A stretch of 64,000 bases of DNA, taken from positions 1-64,000 of the forward strand of contig JBLIOE010000003.1 in NCBI GenBank assembly GCA_047639555.1, read 5' to 3'. Source of the stretch: JAJRXC01 sp047639555. Lineage in GTDB: Bacteria; Actinomycetota; Acidimicrobiia; Acidimicrobiales; Aldehydirespiratoraceae. Positions 51,340 through 59,835 of the stretch are shown piece after piece; the stretch's first letter is position 1, and every line of letters begins with the position of its first letter. Under the pieces are notes generated by a model, which was given only the letters and a program-made list of their open reading frames with translations, did not search any database and was not told the origin of the DNA. The position numbers and the translations under genes are program-made.

Positions 51340-52220
51340 TGGAGTCGCTCGACCGAGGCGCTGAGGTGCTCGACACCGACCGGGGCCCCGTCCAGTTCGC
51401 ACGAGAAGGGCAAGGTCCCCCCGTCCTGGTGGTCCACGGCGGGCCTGGAGGGTACGACCAGGGTCTCGGCCTGGGTCGGCACTTCGTCGACGCCGGTTGT
51501 GAGGTGCTCGCGCCCTCCCGTCCCGGCTATCTGCGAACACCGCTCGAGTCGGGCCGATCGCCTGAGGAGCAGGCCGACCTCTACGCCGCACTGCTGACTG
51601 CGCTTCAGATCGATCAGGTGGCGGTACTCGGCGTCTCGTCTGGCGGCCCGTCGGCCGTGCACTTCGCGGCTCGCCACCCAGAGATGACCAGCGCGCTCAT
51701 GTTGGATGTGGCAGTTCTGCGTCCCTTCCCGGTAGCCACGAGCAGGATCAACGAGATGTTGTTCGGTTCCTCCCTTGGGGTGCGGCTCGTCTGTCAACTC
51801 GCCACTAAGCGACCGCAGGCGATGGCCGCGATCATCGTCGACTCGTTCTCCGCCGGCTACGACAAGCAGCAGAAGAAGGACGCGACGGAGTGGATCCGGT
51901 CGAACCCAACCCGTCTCCGACAAGCCGGCGAGCTGGCAACGTCGCTCGCACCACGGGAGTTCCGTGCCCCCGGCCAGGCCAACGATGAGGCGACGGAGCC
52001 TGAGCTCCCACCGCTTCCATTCGACAAGGTCACCGCGCCCACCCTCATCGCCACTGGAACCAACGACGGGATCGTGCCGGTCGAACATTCCACGAACGCG
52101 GCCAATCAGATCGAAGGAGCCGAAATCATGCTGATCGACGGCGCGCATCATGGTCTTTCACTGAGCCCCAACTACGCACCCCTCGCTCAGCGACAGATCG
52201 AGCTGACCCTCGGGGCGTGA
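51318..52220 (+). CDS. alpha/beta hydrolase
   Basis: About 300 aa from the ATG at 51318, with GGAG upstream; ATG 51285 or GTG 51261 are alternatives. The oxyanion-hole motif VVHGGPGG (~35-42), the nucleophile elbow GVSSGGPSA (~109-117), an Asp in GTNDGIVP and the catalytic His in DGAHHGLSL are all in place. It is an esterase or epoxide/lactone hydrolase-like enzyme of unknown substrate. Its stop TGA is also the first triplet of repeat copy C. Confidence 0.85.
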   Translation: MGWSEKLMESLDRGAEVLDTDRGPVQFAREGQGPPVLVVHGGPGGYDQGLGLGRHFVDAGCEVLAPSRPGYLRTPLESGRSPEEQADLYAALLTALQIDQVAVLGVSSGGPSAVHFAARHPEMTSALMLDVAVLRPFPVATSRINEMLFGSSLGVRLVCQLATKRPQAMAAIIVDSFSAGYDKQQKKDATEWIRSNPTRLRQAGELATSLAPREFRAPGQANDEATEPELPPLPFDKVTAPTLIATGTNDGIVPVEHSTNAANQIEGAEIMLIDGAHHGLSLSPNYAPLAQRQIELTLGA

Positions 52221-52285
52221 GGGCTTAACGAGGTTTCGAGGTGTCAGTTGACACCAACACAAAGGGCCGCAAACTCGAAAGCTAC
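52218..52285 (+). repeat. HesB-derived repeat, copy C (3'-truncated)
   Basis: It begins at the hydrolase stop codon with TGAGGGCTTAACGAGG, then TTCGAGGTGTCAGTTGACAC and GGGCCGCAAACTCGAAAGCTAC, where similarity ends at the 3' end of merR. The 13-base opening is identical to that of copy B although the preceding genes are unrelated. Confidence 0.9.
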
Positions 52286-52728
52286 GCCGAGATCGCCTTT
52301 GCGGGCCGAGACGATAACGGAGCCGGAGAGGCCACTGCACCGAGGATGTGACAGATATCGCCCTCGGTGCAGTCGGCTGGATTGAGTTGTTGACTCCGTT
52401 CGATAAGCGCTTCGAGTTCTTGTCGGAGCTTCCGCAATTCGCCTATCTGGATCTTGACCTCGCCCAGCTTGGTGCCAAGGAGTTGCGAGACATGGCTGCA
52501 CGGGTTTCGGCCATCGGAGCGAACGTCGAGCACACCACCAATCTCGGTCAGGGTGAGGCCGGCGCTTTGGGCTCGTCGGATGAACGCGATCCTTTCCGCC
52601 GCTCCATCGTCGTAGATCCGGTAGCCGTTTGACTGTCGCTGGGGTTCAGCCAGCAGCCCGCGCCTTTCGTAGAAGCGGATTGTCTGAGCGGGTACGCCGC
52701 AGATCGCTGACAGTTCGCCGATGTTCAT
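52282..52728 (-). CDS. MerR-family metal-responsive regulator
   Basis: This 148-aa protein has an N-terminal winged HTH (IGELSAICGVPAQTIRFYERRGLL), a long dimerisation helix (KLGEVKIQIGELRKLRQELEAL) and three Cys arranged as in mercury-type MerR: NPCSH (~81), then ADCTEGDIC (~119 and ~125). These would bind Hg(II) or a similar soft metal across the dimer. It is divergent from the thioredoxin-like gene and shares a promoter with a MerR-type operator, so it should repress and activate that gene. Confidence 0.9.
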   Translation of the reverse strand: MNIGELSAICGVPAQTIRFYERRGLLAEPQRQSNGYRIYDDGAAERIAFIRRAQSAGLTLTEIGGVLDVRSDGRNPCSHVSQLLGTKLGEVKIQIGELRKLRQELEALIERSQQLNPADCTEGDICHILGAVASPAPLSSRPAKAISA

Positions 52729-52745
52729 GTCATCGACCGTACCGC

Positions 52746-52776
52746 TTGACCTTGCATCGCACTACAAGGTTTACGG
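52746..52776 (+). promoter_or_regulatory. MerR-type operator/promoter with 19-bp spacer
   Basis: The -35 element TTGACC (52746-52751) and a -10-like TTACGG (52771-52776) are separated by 19 bp, the overlong spacer that MerR proteins correct by twisting DNA. The dyad ACCTTG-N10-CAAGGT (52749-52770) fills the spacer, as in mercury and copper resistance promoters. It drives the gene starting at 52784. Confidence 0.8.
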
Positions 52777-52783
52777 TGAGGCC

Positions 52784-53089
52784 ATGAACGTGACGTTGCT
52801 CTACTTCGACGGCTGCCCGAACTGGATGATCGCCGACGAACGCCTCCGCACACTCGCCGCGGAATTCCCTGGCTTCGTGATCGAGCGACGGATCGTCGAC
52901 ACGGTCGAAGCCGCCGAAGCGACCCGCTTCCGAGGATCGCCGAGCATCATCATCGACGGCGTCGACGCGTTCGCAGAGCCTGACGCACCCGTCGGGCTCT
53001 CGTGCCGTATGTACTTGACTCCAGCCGGCCTCGCTGGCTCGCCAACGCTCGACCAACTTCGAGCAGTGGTCACAGGGGATGAGCACTAA
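52784..53089 (+). CDS. thioredoxin-fold protein linked to MerR
   Basis: This 101-aa protein starts VTLLYFDGCPNWMIADERL and has the thioredoxin-like strand plus a GCPNW redox motif with one Cys, a cis-Pro-like RGSPSIIIDG, and a late Cys in GLSCRMY. Proteins of this form are commonly the sole partner of mercury-type MerR in actinobacteria and are sometimes mislabelled alkylmercury lyase; true MerB is larger. It probably binds or reduces a soft-metal ion. Its TAA stop falls in the ACTAAC part of repeat copy D. Confidence 0.75.
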   Translation: MNVTLLYFDGCPNWMIADERLRTLAAEFPGFVIERRIVDTVEAAEATRFRGSPSIIIDGVDAFAEPDAPVGLSCRMYLTPAGLAGSPTLDQLRAVVTGDEH

Positions 53090-53113
53090 CCACGGGTTCG
53101 AGGTGTCAGTTGA
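53080..53113 (+). repeat. HesB-derived repeat, copy D (short)
   Basis: TGAGCACTAACCACGGG precedes TTCGAGGTGTCAGTTGA, after which similarity stops. The copy overlaps the end of the thioredoxin-fold gene and is next to the 3' end of the minus-strand gene at 53135. Confidence 0.85.
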
Positions 53114-53134
53114 GTCATCGAGTTCGCGGACCGC

Positions 53135-53794
53135 TCAGCGGCTGGGATCTCGGCCACTCCAGGCGACGAGGCGGTCGATGGCAAGGGCATCGTCGGGGAT
53201 GGAGACTTGCTCGGCGAAAGGGATCGCGACGACGTCGCGGCTCATGGCGGTGGAGATCTCCTCGAAGAGCGCGCGGCGGTTCTGGGCGGGGAGGAAGTCG
53301 CTCGCAGCAAGCGCGGCGGTGACGACGGAGTCGTCCCAGTTGGGTTGTTGTCCGGTCGCGGTCGCGAGGTCCCAAGTGTGGATAGTCAGTTCCGAGAACC
53401 AGGACGTCAGCACCTCGGCGCCGGTGCCCTGGATCCACGGCAGCGCCATGGGTTGTTCGAGCAACGCATCGTCGCGCCACGCGTCCGCGGCGCGGCGGGC
53501 CGATGACGTCCAGGCGTCCGACCAGGCGTCGTTGGGTGCGGGGGTCTCAGTGACGGCAAAGGAGTCATCGCCCTGTCCGGTCGCGGCGATGCGGTCGAGC
53601 ACGGAGACGAGGTGCCCGAGCATGGAGCGCACGTCCATTTCCGAGCATGGCGTTGGGGCAGACAGCTGTTCGAGCCGGACGCGAGCGATGACGGGCCCGC
53701 CGGTAGCGATCGCCCGGTCGAGAATCGGCCGTGGGTCTATGCGGTCGCGAGTGGTCGAGTTTGTCGGAGAGGTGTTGTGTTGCTGTTCGTTCAT
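53135..53794 (-). CDS. mycothiol-dependent maleylpyruvate-isomerase-like protein (TIGR03086-like)
   Basis: About 219 aa from the ATG at 53794. It belongs to the DinB-like metal-binding helical bundle family: LSAPTPCSEMDVRSMLGHLV holds the first metal His, and SELTIHTWDLATATG holds the distal His-x3-Asp motif. These proteins use or act on mycothiol adducts, in line with mca elsewhere in the window. It is divergent from a WYL regulator 62 bp away, which probably controls it. Confidence 0.85.
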   Translation of the reverse strand: MNEQQHNTSPTNSTTRDRIDPRPILDRAIATGGPVIARVRLEQLSAPTPCSEMDVRSMLGHLVSVLDRIAATGQGDDSFAVTETPAPNDAWSDAWTSSARRAADAWRDDALLEQPMALPWIQGTGAEVLTSWFSELTIHTWDLATATGQQPNWDDSVVTAALAASDFLPAQNRRALFEEISTAMSRDVVAIPFAEQVSIPDDALAIDRLVAWSGRDPSR

Positions 53795-53856
53795 GAAACG
53801 TATCTTCCACGCCAATATGGCCACCCCTTGTCCATGTTTAGTGAGAAACTGAAATC

Positions 53857-54807
53857 ATGCGCGCCGACCGTCTCGTGGCCACACTGCTGTTCCTTCAGAC
53901 GCGCGGCCGCGTCACCGCCGCCCAAGTCGCGGCCGAACTCGAAGTGTCGACCCGCACCGCCCGCCGCGACCTTGAAGCCCTCGCCCTCGCCGGAATCCCG
54001 GTGTATTCCCGACCCGGCCGTAGCGGAGGCTGGTCCCTGGTTGGCGGAGCCCGCACCGACCTCACCGGACTTACCGCCACGGAAGCCCGAACCTTGTTCC
54101 TTGTTGCTGGCCCCTCGCTGGTCGTCACTCCCGAAGCGAAAGCGGCACTCCGTAAGCTCATCCAGGCGCTCCCCGAAACCTTCCGAGCCGAAGCAGAACA
54201 AGCGGCATCGGCAATCGTCCTCGACCCCACCGAGTGGGGTAGCAACGCCCGGGAACCACTCCCCCACCTCGAAACGCTGCAACACGCCATCGTCACCCGA
54301 GTCCAAGTGAAGGTCGGCTACCGAGACCGGCAGGGCAATATCACGAAGCGAACCGTTAACCCTCTCGGGCTCGTCTCAAAACAAAGAGCCTGGTACCTCA
54401 TCGCTGGCACTGCCACCGGCCAGCGAACCTTCCTCCTCTGGAGAATCGAGTCGGCGCAACTCACCGACCAGCCCGCTGTCCGCCCACCCGGCTTCGACCT
54501 CAAACACGAATGGGAAACCATCGAGGCCAACATCGCCGAGCTTCGCGGCGAGCAAACCGTCAGCGCCCTCGCCGAACCGCGCGCCGTCGCCTGGATGCAC
54601 GCTCGGTTTGGAGAGAGCAGAGTTGCCGTCCGCTCAGACACCACCGACGACGACCGGCTACATGTGGAGATCACGTTCCCTACGACCCACACACCCGTCG
54701 CTGAACTCGCTGGCTTAGCGGCAGTCCTCGAAGTCCTCGAGCCGGCGAACTTGAGAACCGAACTCCACGACCTCGGACAACAACTCGTGGCGCAGTACAA
54801 ACCCTGA
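53857..54807 (+). CDS. YafY/PafBC-type WYL-domain transcriptional regulator
   Basis: This 316-aa protein has an N-terminal HTH_11 (VTAAQVAAELEVSTRTARRD, ~19-38) followed by the wing RPGRSGGWSLVGG. The WYL domain at ~140-220 has its signature variant AWYLIAGT, and a C-terminal WCX region follows. WYL domains sense nucleic acids or small ligands. The divergent neighbour at 53135 is the likely target, with TTTAGTGAGAAACT in the shared spacer as a candidate site. Its stop codon enters a terminator-like hairpin. Confidence 0.9.
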   Translation: MRADRLVATLLFLQTRGRVTAAQVAAELEVSTRTARRDLEALALAGIPVYSRPGRSGGWSLVGGARTDLTGLTATEARTLFLVAGPSLVVTPEAKAALRKLIQALPETFRAEAEQAASAIVLDPTEWGSNAREPLPHLETLQHAIVTRVQVKVGYRDRQGNITKRTVNPLGLVSKQRAWYLIAGTATGQRTFLLWRIESAQLTDQPAVRPPGFDLKHEWETIEANIAELRGEQTVSALAEPRAVAWMHARFGESRVAVRSDTTDDDRLHVEITFPTTHTPVAELAGLAAVLEVLEPANLRTELHDLGQQLVAQYKP

Positions 54808-54829
54808 CTCGGCCCAACCGCGCCGAGTC
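54806..54829. terminator. bidirectional terminator-like hairpin
   Basis: GACTCGGC (54806-54813) and GCCGAGTC (54822-54829) form a perfect eight-bp stem with an eight-base loop between the convergent WYL-regulator and cyclase-ATPase genes. There is no strong T-tract, so it may act with Rho or as a simple barrier. Confidence 0.6.
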
Positions 54830-54836
54830 GACTGTG

Positions 54837-57530
54837 TCAGTCCCAATTCCGGCGGGTCAGCTCAGCCCGTAGCGCGGTCATCGCCAGGTGCATCCCGGTG
54901 ATGCCTTCAGGGCTTCGTGACCCAAAGGTGAGAGATTGACGTTGACCTTCTTCGTGTTCGTCGGTCAGCTCAAGCCGGCGTGCGAGCTCGTGGCTGAAAA
55001 TGATCGTGGCGTCGGTCCGGCACATCCCTATCTGCAGCAACAGCTCGCGGGCCGTGTCGATGTCTCCCTCGGCGTGAGCCAACGCAGCGAGCAACAGCAC
55101 GCTGTCATTTGCTTCCCCGGGGAACAGACCAGTGCGGCCGCGTGCCACCTGGGTCCGTAGGTAGCCCATGGCGGTATCGATTTCGCCCATCTCGAGATGG
55201 GCGAGGGTTCGCACATCCGCACCGTCGAAGAGGGCGAACCCGTAGGTGTCTACCTCGGCGACCGTGTCGAGTGCCTGTGCTGGCATGCCCAGGATGACCT
55301 GGCACACCCCAGCAAGGTGCAACCCCGATTGGACTCGGTGGTGGTAGTAGAAGTCGCTCTCCTCTTGAATCTTCAGTGCGACGTGGAGATGGCGGAGTGC
55401 TTCGACGAAGTTGCCGGCACCGGCGGCATGTAATCCACGAATGTCGTGAAGCAATGCTTCTGTGATCCGTGCCCCTCGGCCCGGATCGTGCTGTCGCGCC
55501 TCGTCAACCGCTGCTTGCGCCTGCGTCAACACCGCCTCGGCCCGGGCCGGCTCGCTATGAAGCGCGAGCCACGCCAAGAGGTTGGCCCCCCAGGCGCGCG
55601 CCGTCGGATTCCTCGAGTCGGCCAGCGCAGAGCTATGTCGCGCGAAGGCTGCCCAGTCGCTCAGCATCCCGCAGGGGAACGCCAGCCCGTTTCGCAACCC
55701 GTCGGCCAGCTCAGAGTCGTCCACCGGACAGTTGTCGAGCGCTCGTTCGAGAAGACTTCGGACCTCGATCATGTGCCCGTACACGTCGTACGCACCTCGT
55801 GCGCCGATGATCAGTTCACCAGCCATTGTCCACTGTTGGGTGCTTGCCGCCCACTCGAACGCCGATGTGATGTTGCTGCGGTCGCGGTGCAACTCGACCC
55901 CGTTCCGGATCTCCGCGCCACATGCGCGCCCGTTGATGTTCGCGATCTGGTGGAAGTGGGCCAGATGGGCGTCGCGGGCATCGCGGGCTGCGTTGGCATC
56001 GACCAGTCGGTCTTCGGCGTACGCCTTCACGGTCTCCAGGAGGCGAAAGCGAGAGTCGTTCCGGTGCTCGGTTCGGGCAACCAGCGATTTGGCAATCAGC
56101 GCTTCGATCAACGCGGTCGCGCTCCGATGTGTCACGTTGGCGACAGCAGCTACTGCGGCGAGATCGAAGCCGTCGACGAACACCCCAAGGGTCCGGAACA
56201 CTTGCTGTTCGTCGGAGTCGAGGAGGTCGTAGCTCCAGTCGAGCGTTGCCTCGAGCGTGCGTTGACGCTGACGACGTCGTCCGCCGGCCAACAGCTGGAA
56301 GCGATCGTCTAATCCCGAGAGCAGTTCGCTCGGACTCAGCACCGTGATGCGTGCCGCTGCGAGTTCGATCGCGAGGGGCATCCCGTCGAGCCGGCTGCAC
56401 AGGGTCGAGATCGTGTCAGCGTTCTCGTCGGTGAGCTCGAAGCCAGGATCAAGCGCAGTCGCCCGATCGAGGAACAGCCGAACGCCAGCGGAGTCAGCGG
56501 AGTCACACGGCAAGGTGCGGAGCGGGACTGTGCGCTCGCCTTCAACGTCGAGCAGCTCACGGCTGGTCGCGAGGAAGCTCACGTCACCCCGGACGGCGAG
56601 AGCGCTCTCAACGAACTCTGCGCATTCGTCGACGACGTGTTCGCAGTTGTCGAGGATCACGAGGGCGGTCTTGCTGGACAGGAACTCGATGAGTTTCTCG
56701 GTGGGCTCCGCGCTCATGAGCACCAGCCCCACCGCATTGGCGATCGCCGCGGGCACGTCGTCGCCGCTCATCACTGCCGTGAGATCCACGAACCACACCC
56801 CGTCGGGGCGTTGGCGTAGCTCGGCCTCACCGACCGCGATCGCCAACCGGGTCTTGCCTGAGCCACCAACCGCCGTGATCGTGACCAGTCGGTTGTCGGC
56901 CAGTAGCTGACGAACTCTCGAGACCTCGTCATCACGCCCGATCAGCCGAGTCGGACGCGAGGGCAGGTTCGTGAGCGCGGCGTCGACGACGCGAAGCGGA
57001 GCGAACTCGCCGTCGCCGAGTTGGAACAGGCGGATTGGTTCGTCGACATCGCGGAGCTGATGCGCTCCCAGGTCTGACGCCTCGACGCCGGCAGTCGCGC
57101 GGACGGCATCGGTGATCAACACCTGCCCACCATGACCAGCCGCTTCCACCCGCGCGGCGGTATTCACGACCGGACCGAAATAGTCGCCACCGCGCTCCTC
57201 TGCTTCGCCGAGATGAATTCCCATTCGCACCCGCAGCGCTGGCCCCGGCCAGGATTCGGCCGCAAGTTCCTGTTGAACCGTTGCGGCGGCAGCCACAGCA
57301 TCGGAGGCGCGGGCAAAGGCAACCGCGAACGAATCGCCCGCCGTCGTGAACACGTAGCCACCCTGCGACTCAAATGTCGTGCGCAGGATTCGGTCGTGAA
57401 CGAGAAGCGACGCCGACATCGCATCTGTGTCTGCGGCCCACAATCTCGTAGACCCTTCGACATCGGTAAAGAGAAAGGTGACGGTCCCCGACGGCCGAAC
57501 AATTTCCTCCTGCGGTTCCACGACCAGCAC
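54837..57530 (-). CDS. adenylate/guanylate cyclase-domain ATPase with TPR-like tail (paralogue 1)
   Basis: 897 aa (GTG start). Residues ~12-175 are a class III cyclase homology domain (TVTFLFTDVEGSTRLW, RMGIHLGEAEERGGDYFGPVVN). A STAND/NB-ARC-type ATPase follows, with Walker A AVGGSGKTRL (~225), Walker B ALVILDNCEH and GMPLAIELAA, and ~350 residues of TPR-like helices end the protein. The last Asp of TDVEG may serve as a metal ligand, but the full cyclase active site cannot be confirmed. It is a signal-responsive switch; the output is unknown. Confidence 0.85.
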   Translation of the reverse strand: MLVVEPQEEIVRPSGTVTFLFTDVEGSTRLWAADTDAMSASLLVHDRILRTTFESQGGYVFTTAGDSFAVAFARASDAVAAAATVQQELAAESWPGPALRVRMGIHLGEAEERGGDYFGPVVNTAARVEAAGHGGQVLITDAVRATAGVEASDLGAHQLRDVDEPIRLFQLGDGEFAPLRVVDAALTNLPSRPTRLIGRDDEVSRVRQLLADNRLVTITAVGGSGKTRLAIAVGEAELRQRPDGVWFVDLTAVMSGDDVPAAIANAVGLVLMSAEPTEKLIEFLSSKTALVILDNCEHVVDECAEFVESALAVRGDVSFLATSRELLDVEGERTVPLRTLPCDSADSAGVRLFLDRATALDPGFELTDENADTISTLCSRLDGMPLAIELAAARITVLSPSELLSGLDDRFQLLAGGRRRQRQRTLEATLDWSYDLLDSDEQQVFRTLGVFVDGFDLAAVAAVANVTHRSATALIEALIAKSLVARTEHRNDSRFRLLETVKAYAEDRLVDANAARDARDAHLAHFHQIANINGRACGAEIRNGVELHRDRSNITSAFEWAASTQQWTMAGELIIGARGAYDVYGHMIEVRSLLERALDNCPVDDSELADGLRNGLAFPCGMLSDWAAFARHSSALADSRNPTARAWGANLLAWLALHSEPARAEAVLTQAQAAVDEARQHDPGRGARITEALLHDIRGLHAAGAGNFVEALRHLHVALKIQEESDFYYHHRVQSGLHLAGVCQVILGMPAQALDTVAEVDTYGFALFDGADVRTLAHLEMGEIDTAMGYLRTQVARGRTGLFPGEANDSVLLLAALAHAEGDIDTARELLLQIGMCRTDATIIFSHELARRLELTDEHEEGQRQSLTFGSRSPEGITGMHLAMTALRAELTRRNWD

Positions 57531-57651
57531 AGTATCCCGATGAGGAGATCCGACCCTCCCGACCTACGGACGCGCCCTCGTCGATCACTGTCAGCTGGAC
57601 CGCACAGTCGAATAGATGGAGCAGGCCACCGACTTGAACGAGAAGCTACGC

Positions 57652-57739
57652 CTCACGAACACTCGAGGTGTTAGTTGGCACCAGCACCAAGGGCCGCAAG
57701 CTCGACAGCTACACCCTCCGCCCCATCGAACTGATCTGA
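57652..57739 (+). repeat. HesB-derived repeat, copy E (internal deletion)
   Basis: CTCGAGGTGTTAGTTGGCACC keeps the hairpin through G-T wobble pairs, continues GGGCCGCAAGCTCGACAGCT, and then jumps to the terminal block CATCGAACTGATCTGA, losing ~130 bp of the parent. Both ends are retained although the middle is gone. Confidence 0.85.
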
Positions 57740-57789
57740 CACAACAGCACTGGCCGAACCTGCTCTGAAGCGCCGACACGCATCAGTTG

Positions 57790-57963
57790 CGTTGGGTTCG
57801 CCGACAGTGATCTCGATCGAGGCGCATGGCTCGACCTGATCGCTGACCAACGCCATCACCAACTCGCGCTCCAGGCCAAGCAGCAACCACAGAGGGCACC
57901 CAGGCCGTGTCGGATCTCAATCGTCGCAAACTCCACGATGAGATCGCCCGGATCCTCGATTGA
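57790..57963 (+). pseudogene. 3' remnant of a third cyclase-ATPase gene
   Basis: The bases match the last ~250 bp of the cyclase-ATPase at 59836-62493: CTCGATCGAGGCGCATGGCT, GATCGCTGACCAACGCCA, and the terminal TCTCAATCGTCGCAAACTCC through the stop at 57961. About 85 bp are deleted in the middle and the frame is shifted. The 5' ~2.4 kb of the gene is missing. It shows that cyclase-ATPase genes were once duplicated or recombined in this array. Confidence 0.85.
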
Positions 57964-57983
57964 GGGCCACGCGGCGGTTCGCC
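57961..57983 (+). repeat. HesB-derived repeat, copy I (5' end only)
   Basis: TGAGGGCCACGCGGCGGTTCG directly follows the remnant's last codon and aligns with the opening of copies C and G (T-[GA]-A-GGGC..AACGCGG..T). It then diverges within the leader of the dehydrogenase gene. Confidence 0.6.
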
Positions 57984-58004
57984 AAGGCCTCTAGGTTGTC
58001 GCCC

Positions 58005-59354
58005 ATGCAGACGATGACTCGATACGGCCACCGCCTTCTTACTGTCGCGATTATGAGTTTGTCCGTGGGACTACTGGCCACGGCATGCAGCGCCGACCCC
58101 GAGAATGCCGAAGACGGCCCGGTCGACGAGCCGGCCTCCACGACAACAACAACAACAACAACGCCAGCACCAACAACATCCTCCTCCCCGACGACCAGCG
58201 TTGCGCCGGCCGCTCCCCTCCCCGAATGCCAACTCGTGCAGGGCAGTCCGGGCGAGATCGGAGCGACCACGATCGATGCCACGGTTGTCGTTGACGGACT
58301 CGAGACTCCGTGGGGTCTCGCCTTCTTGCCGAATGGCGACATGCTCGTGACCGAACGCCCCGGGCGCGTTCGGCTGATCCGCGACGGTGAACTGCTCACC
58401 GATCCCGTCCTGGAGATCGAGGTGACTCGGCTGCCGCCACTCGGGGGCATCGAAGTGTTCGGCTCCGAGGGCGGCCTGCTCGGACTGCTTCTCCATCCCG
58501 AATTCGAGACCAACCGGCACTTCTACGTCTTTTACAACACCGCCACGAGCGAGGAAGAGTCGATCGGACGGCTCGCAAGGTACGCGCTGAGCGAAGACGC
58601 CACCACCGCGACGTTGGATCGGGTCATTCTGGACGACCTTCCCGCAGGCCTGCACCACCAGGGCGGGCGGATGCACATCGGCCCCGACGGCATGCTCTAC
58701 GTCGGCGTTGGTGCGTACACACCTGAGTTCGCTCAGGACCCGACCAGCCTGGCGGGAAAGCTCCTTCGTCTGACGCTCGATGGCGAGATCCCGGCCGACA
58801 ATCCCACCGCTGACAGCTACGTCTTCGTGAGCGGGATTCGCAACACACAGGGCTACGACTGGATCGATGACGAGCATCTACTCATGGTCGATCATGGACC
58901 ATCGGGCCTCGAGTTCGATATGCCCAGTCTGCGCGGATTCGACGAGCTCAACATTGTCACAGCTGGCGACAATCTTGGTTGGCCCCGGGTCTGGGGATGC
59001 GACGAAGAACCCGAACTCGTGAGTCCCGTGCTCGTGTGGGACGACCCTGTCCCTCCAACCGGCGCTCTCTTCTACCGAGGGGACGACATCGCAGCATGGC
59101 AAGACAGCTTTCTGTTCACCTCTGTAGGCGTCGCTGGACTCTCGAGCGGGCAACACCTCCATCGCGTGGTTCTGGATCTCAACGACCCCCACGCCGTTGC
59201 GTCTCACGAGGTGTATCTCCGCGAGGAATTTGGGCGCCTCCGTACCGTCGCTGCTGACCCCGACGGCGTGCTCTACGTGATGACCAGCAACTGCGACGGC
59301 CGCGGCATCTGCCCGCCCGAGGGCGACCTACTGCTCCGACTCGCAGAGGGCTAA
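58005..59354 (+). CDS. PQQ-dependent glucose/sorbosone-dehydrogenase-like lipoprotein
   Basis: About 449 aa from the ATG at 58005. The signal peptide ends in LLATAC (lipobox) and is followed by an acidic and poly-Thr linker built from ACA/ACC-type triplets. The six-bladed GSDH propeller then begins VVVDGLETPWGLAFLPNGDML and includes HHQGGRMHIGPDGMLYVGVG, the calcium/PQQ-site block, and SGIRNTQGYDW. It would oxidise sugars at the outer membrane face if PQQ is available; no pqq genes are visible. Confidence 0.85.
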   Translation: MQTMTRYGHRLLTVAIMSLSVGLLATACSADPENAEDGPVDEPASTTTTTTTTPAPTTSSSPTTSVAPAAPLPECQLVQGSPGEIGATTIDATVVVDGLETPWGLAFLPNGDMLVTERPGRVRLIRDGELLTDPVLEIEVTRLPPLGGIEVFGSEGGLLGLLLHPEFETNRHFYVFYNTATSEEESIGRLARYALSEDATTATLDRVILDDLPAGLHHQGGRMHIGPDGMLYVGVGAYTPEFAQDPTSLAGKLLRLTLDGEIPADNPTADSYVFVSGIRNTQGYDWIDDEHLLMVDHGPSGLEFDMPSLRGFDELNIVTAGDNLGWPRVWGCDEEPELVSPVLVWDDPVPPTGALFYRGDDIAAWQDSFLFTSVGVAGLSSGQHLHRVVLDLNDPHAVASHEVYLREEFGRLRTVAADPDGVLYVMTSNCDGRGICPPEGDLLLRLAEG

Positions 59355-59509
59355 GGACGCTCACTTGGTATGGACGACTCAGAACCCAAAGAGCCTTTCG
59401 CTCATGAGGTTTCCCGACGGCAACGAGAGGCCAATTCAACTGACGTTCGCGACCGAGAGGGTTCGCGCCGGTCGGACTTACCCGCCATCCCCCGCGCTTG
59501 ATGGAAGAA

Positions 59510-59652
59510 TGAGGACGAAACGCGGTTTCGAGGTATCAGTTGATATTCACACGAAGGGCCGCAAGCTCGACGGCTACACCGTCCGCCACATCGACGGCCA
59601 CGAAGTCCTGCTCGACCCTGACTTGCTGAAGCTCCCGATCGAACTGGTCTGA
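59510..59652 (+). repeat. HesB-derived repeat, copy F
   Basis: TGAGGACGAAACGCGG precedes TTCGAGGTATCAGTTGATAT, then a long coding match to the parent through DGHEVLLDPDLLKL, a deletion of the GG-rich segment, and the terminal GATCGAACTGGTCTGA. A short frame can be read as MRTKRGFEVSVDIHTKGRK, but without the parent's N-terminal half it is probably not a functional gene. The remaining bases 59355-59509 and 59653-59835 show nothing recognisable. Confidence 0.9.
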
Positions 59653-59835
59653 GCCGATAGCACCAGTCGCGACTCGAACACTCGTCGACGTTGGCGTCCC
59701 CGCGGGGACGCCAAAGGCCCGCAAGTTCACCAACCCGTTCAACTCCGTGCCGCGATCATCTACCGATGGGCACACCAAGCCTTCACGTTGCGCCCGTCAA
59801 CATCGATCAACGCCCAATTGTGTGAAACTGCCGAG

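Noticed and set aside
52784..53089. Alkylmercury lyase (MerB)
   Set aside because: It is half the size of MerB and lacks the MerB Cys-Cys-Asp arrangement; it is a thioredoxin-fold protein.
53079..53852. Plus-strand frame starting in repeat D and covering the maleylpyruvate-isomerase-like gene
   Set aside because: It is antisense to a well-supported gene and low-complexity Ser/Arg-rich, as expected for a shadow frame.
58139..58190. ACA/ACC triplet run as a CRISPR-like or microsatellite array
   Set aside because: It encodes the poly-Thr linker of a lipoprotein and has no spacers.
59365..59652. Long frame ending in the HesB-like tail as a real gene
   Set aside because: Only the last ~45 codons match the HesB-like gene; the upstream part is not coding-like, and it coincides with repeat copy F.
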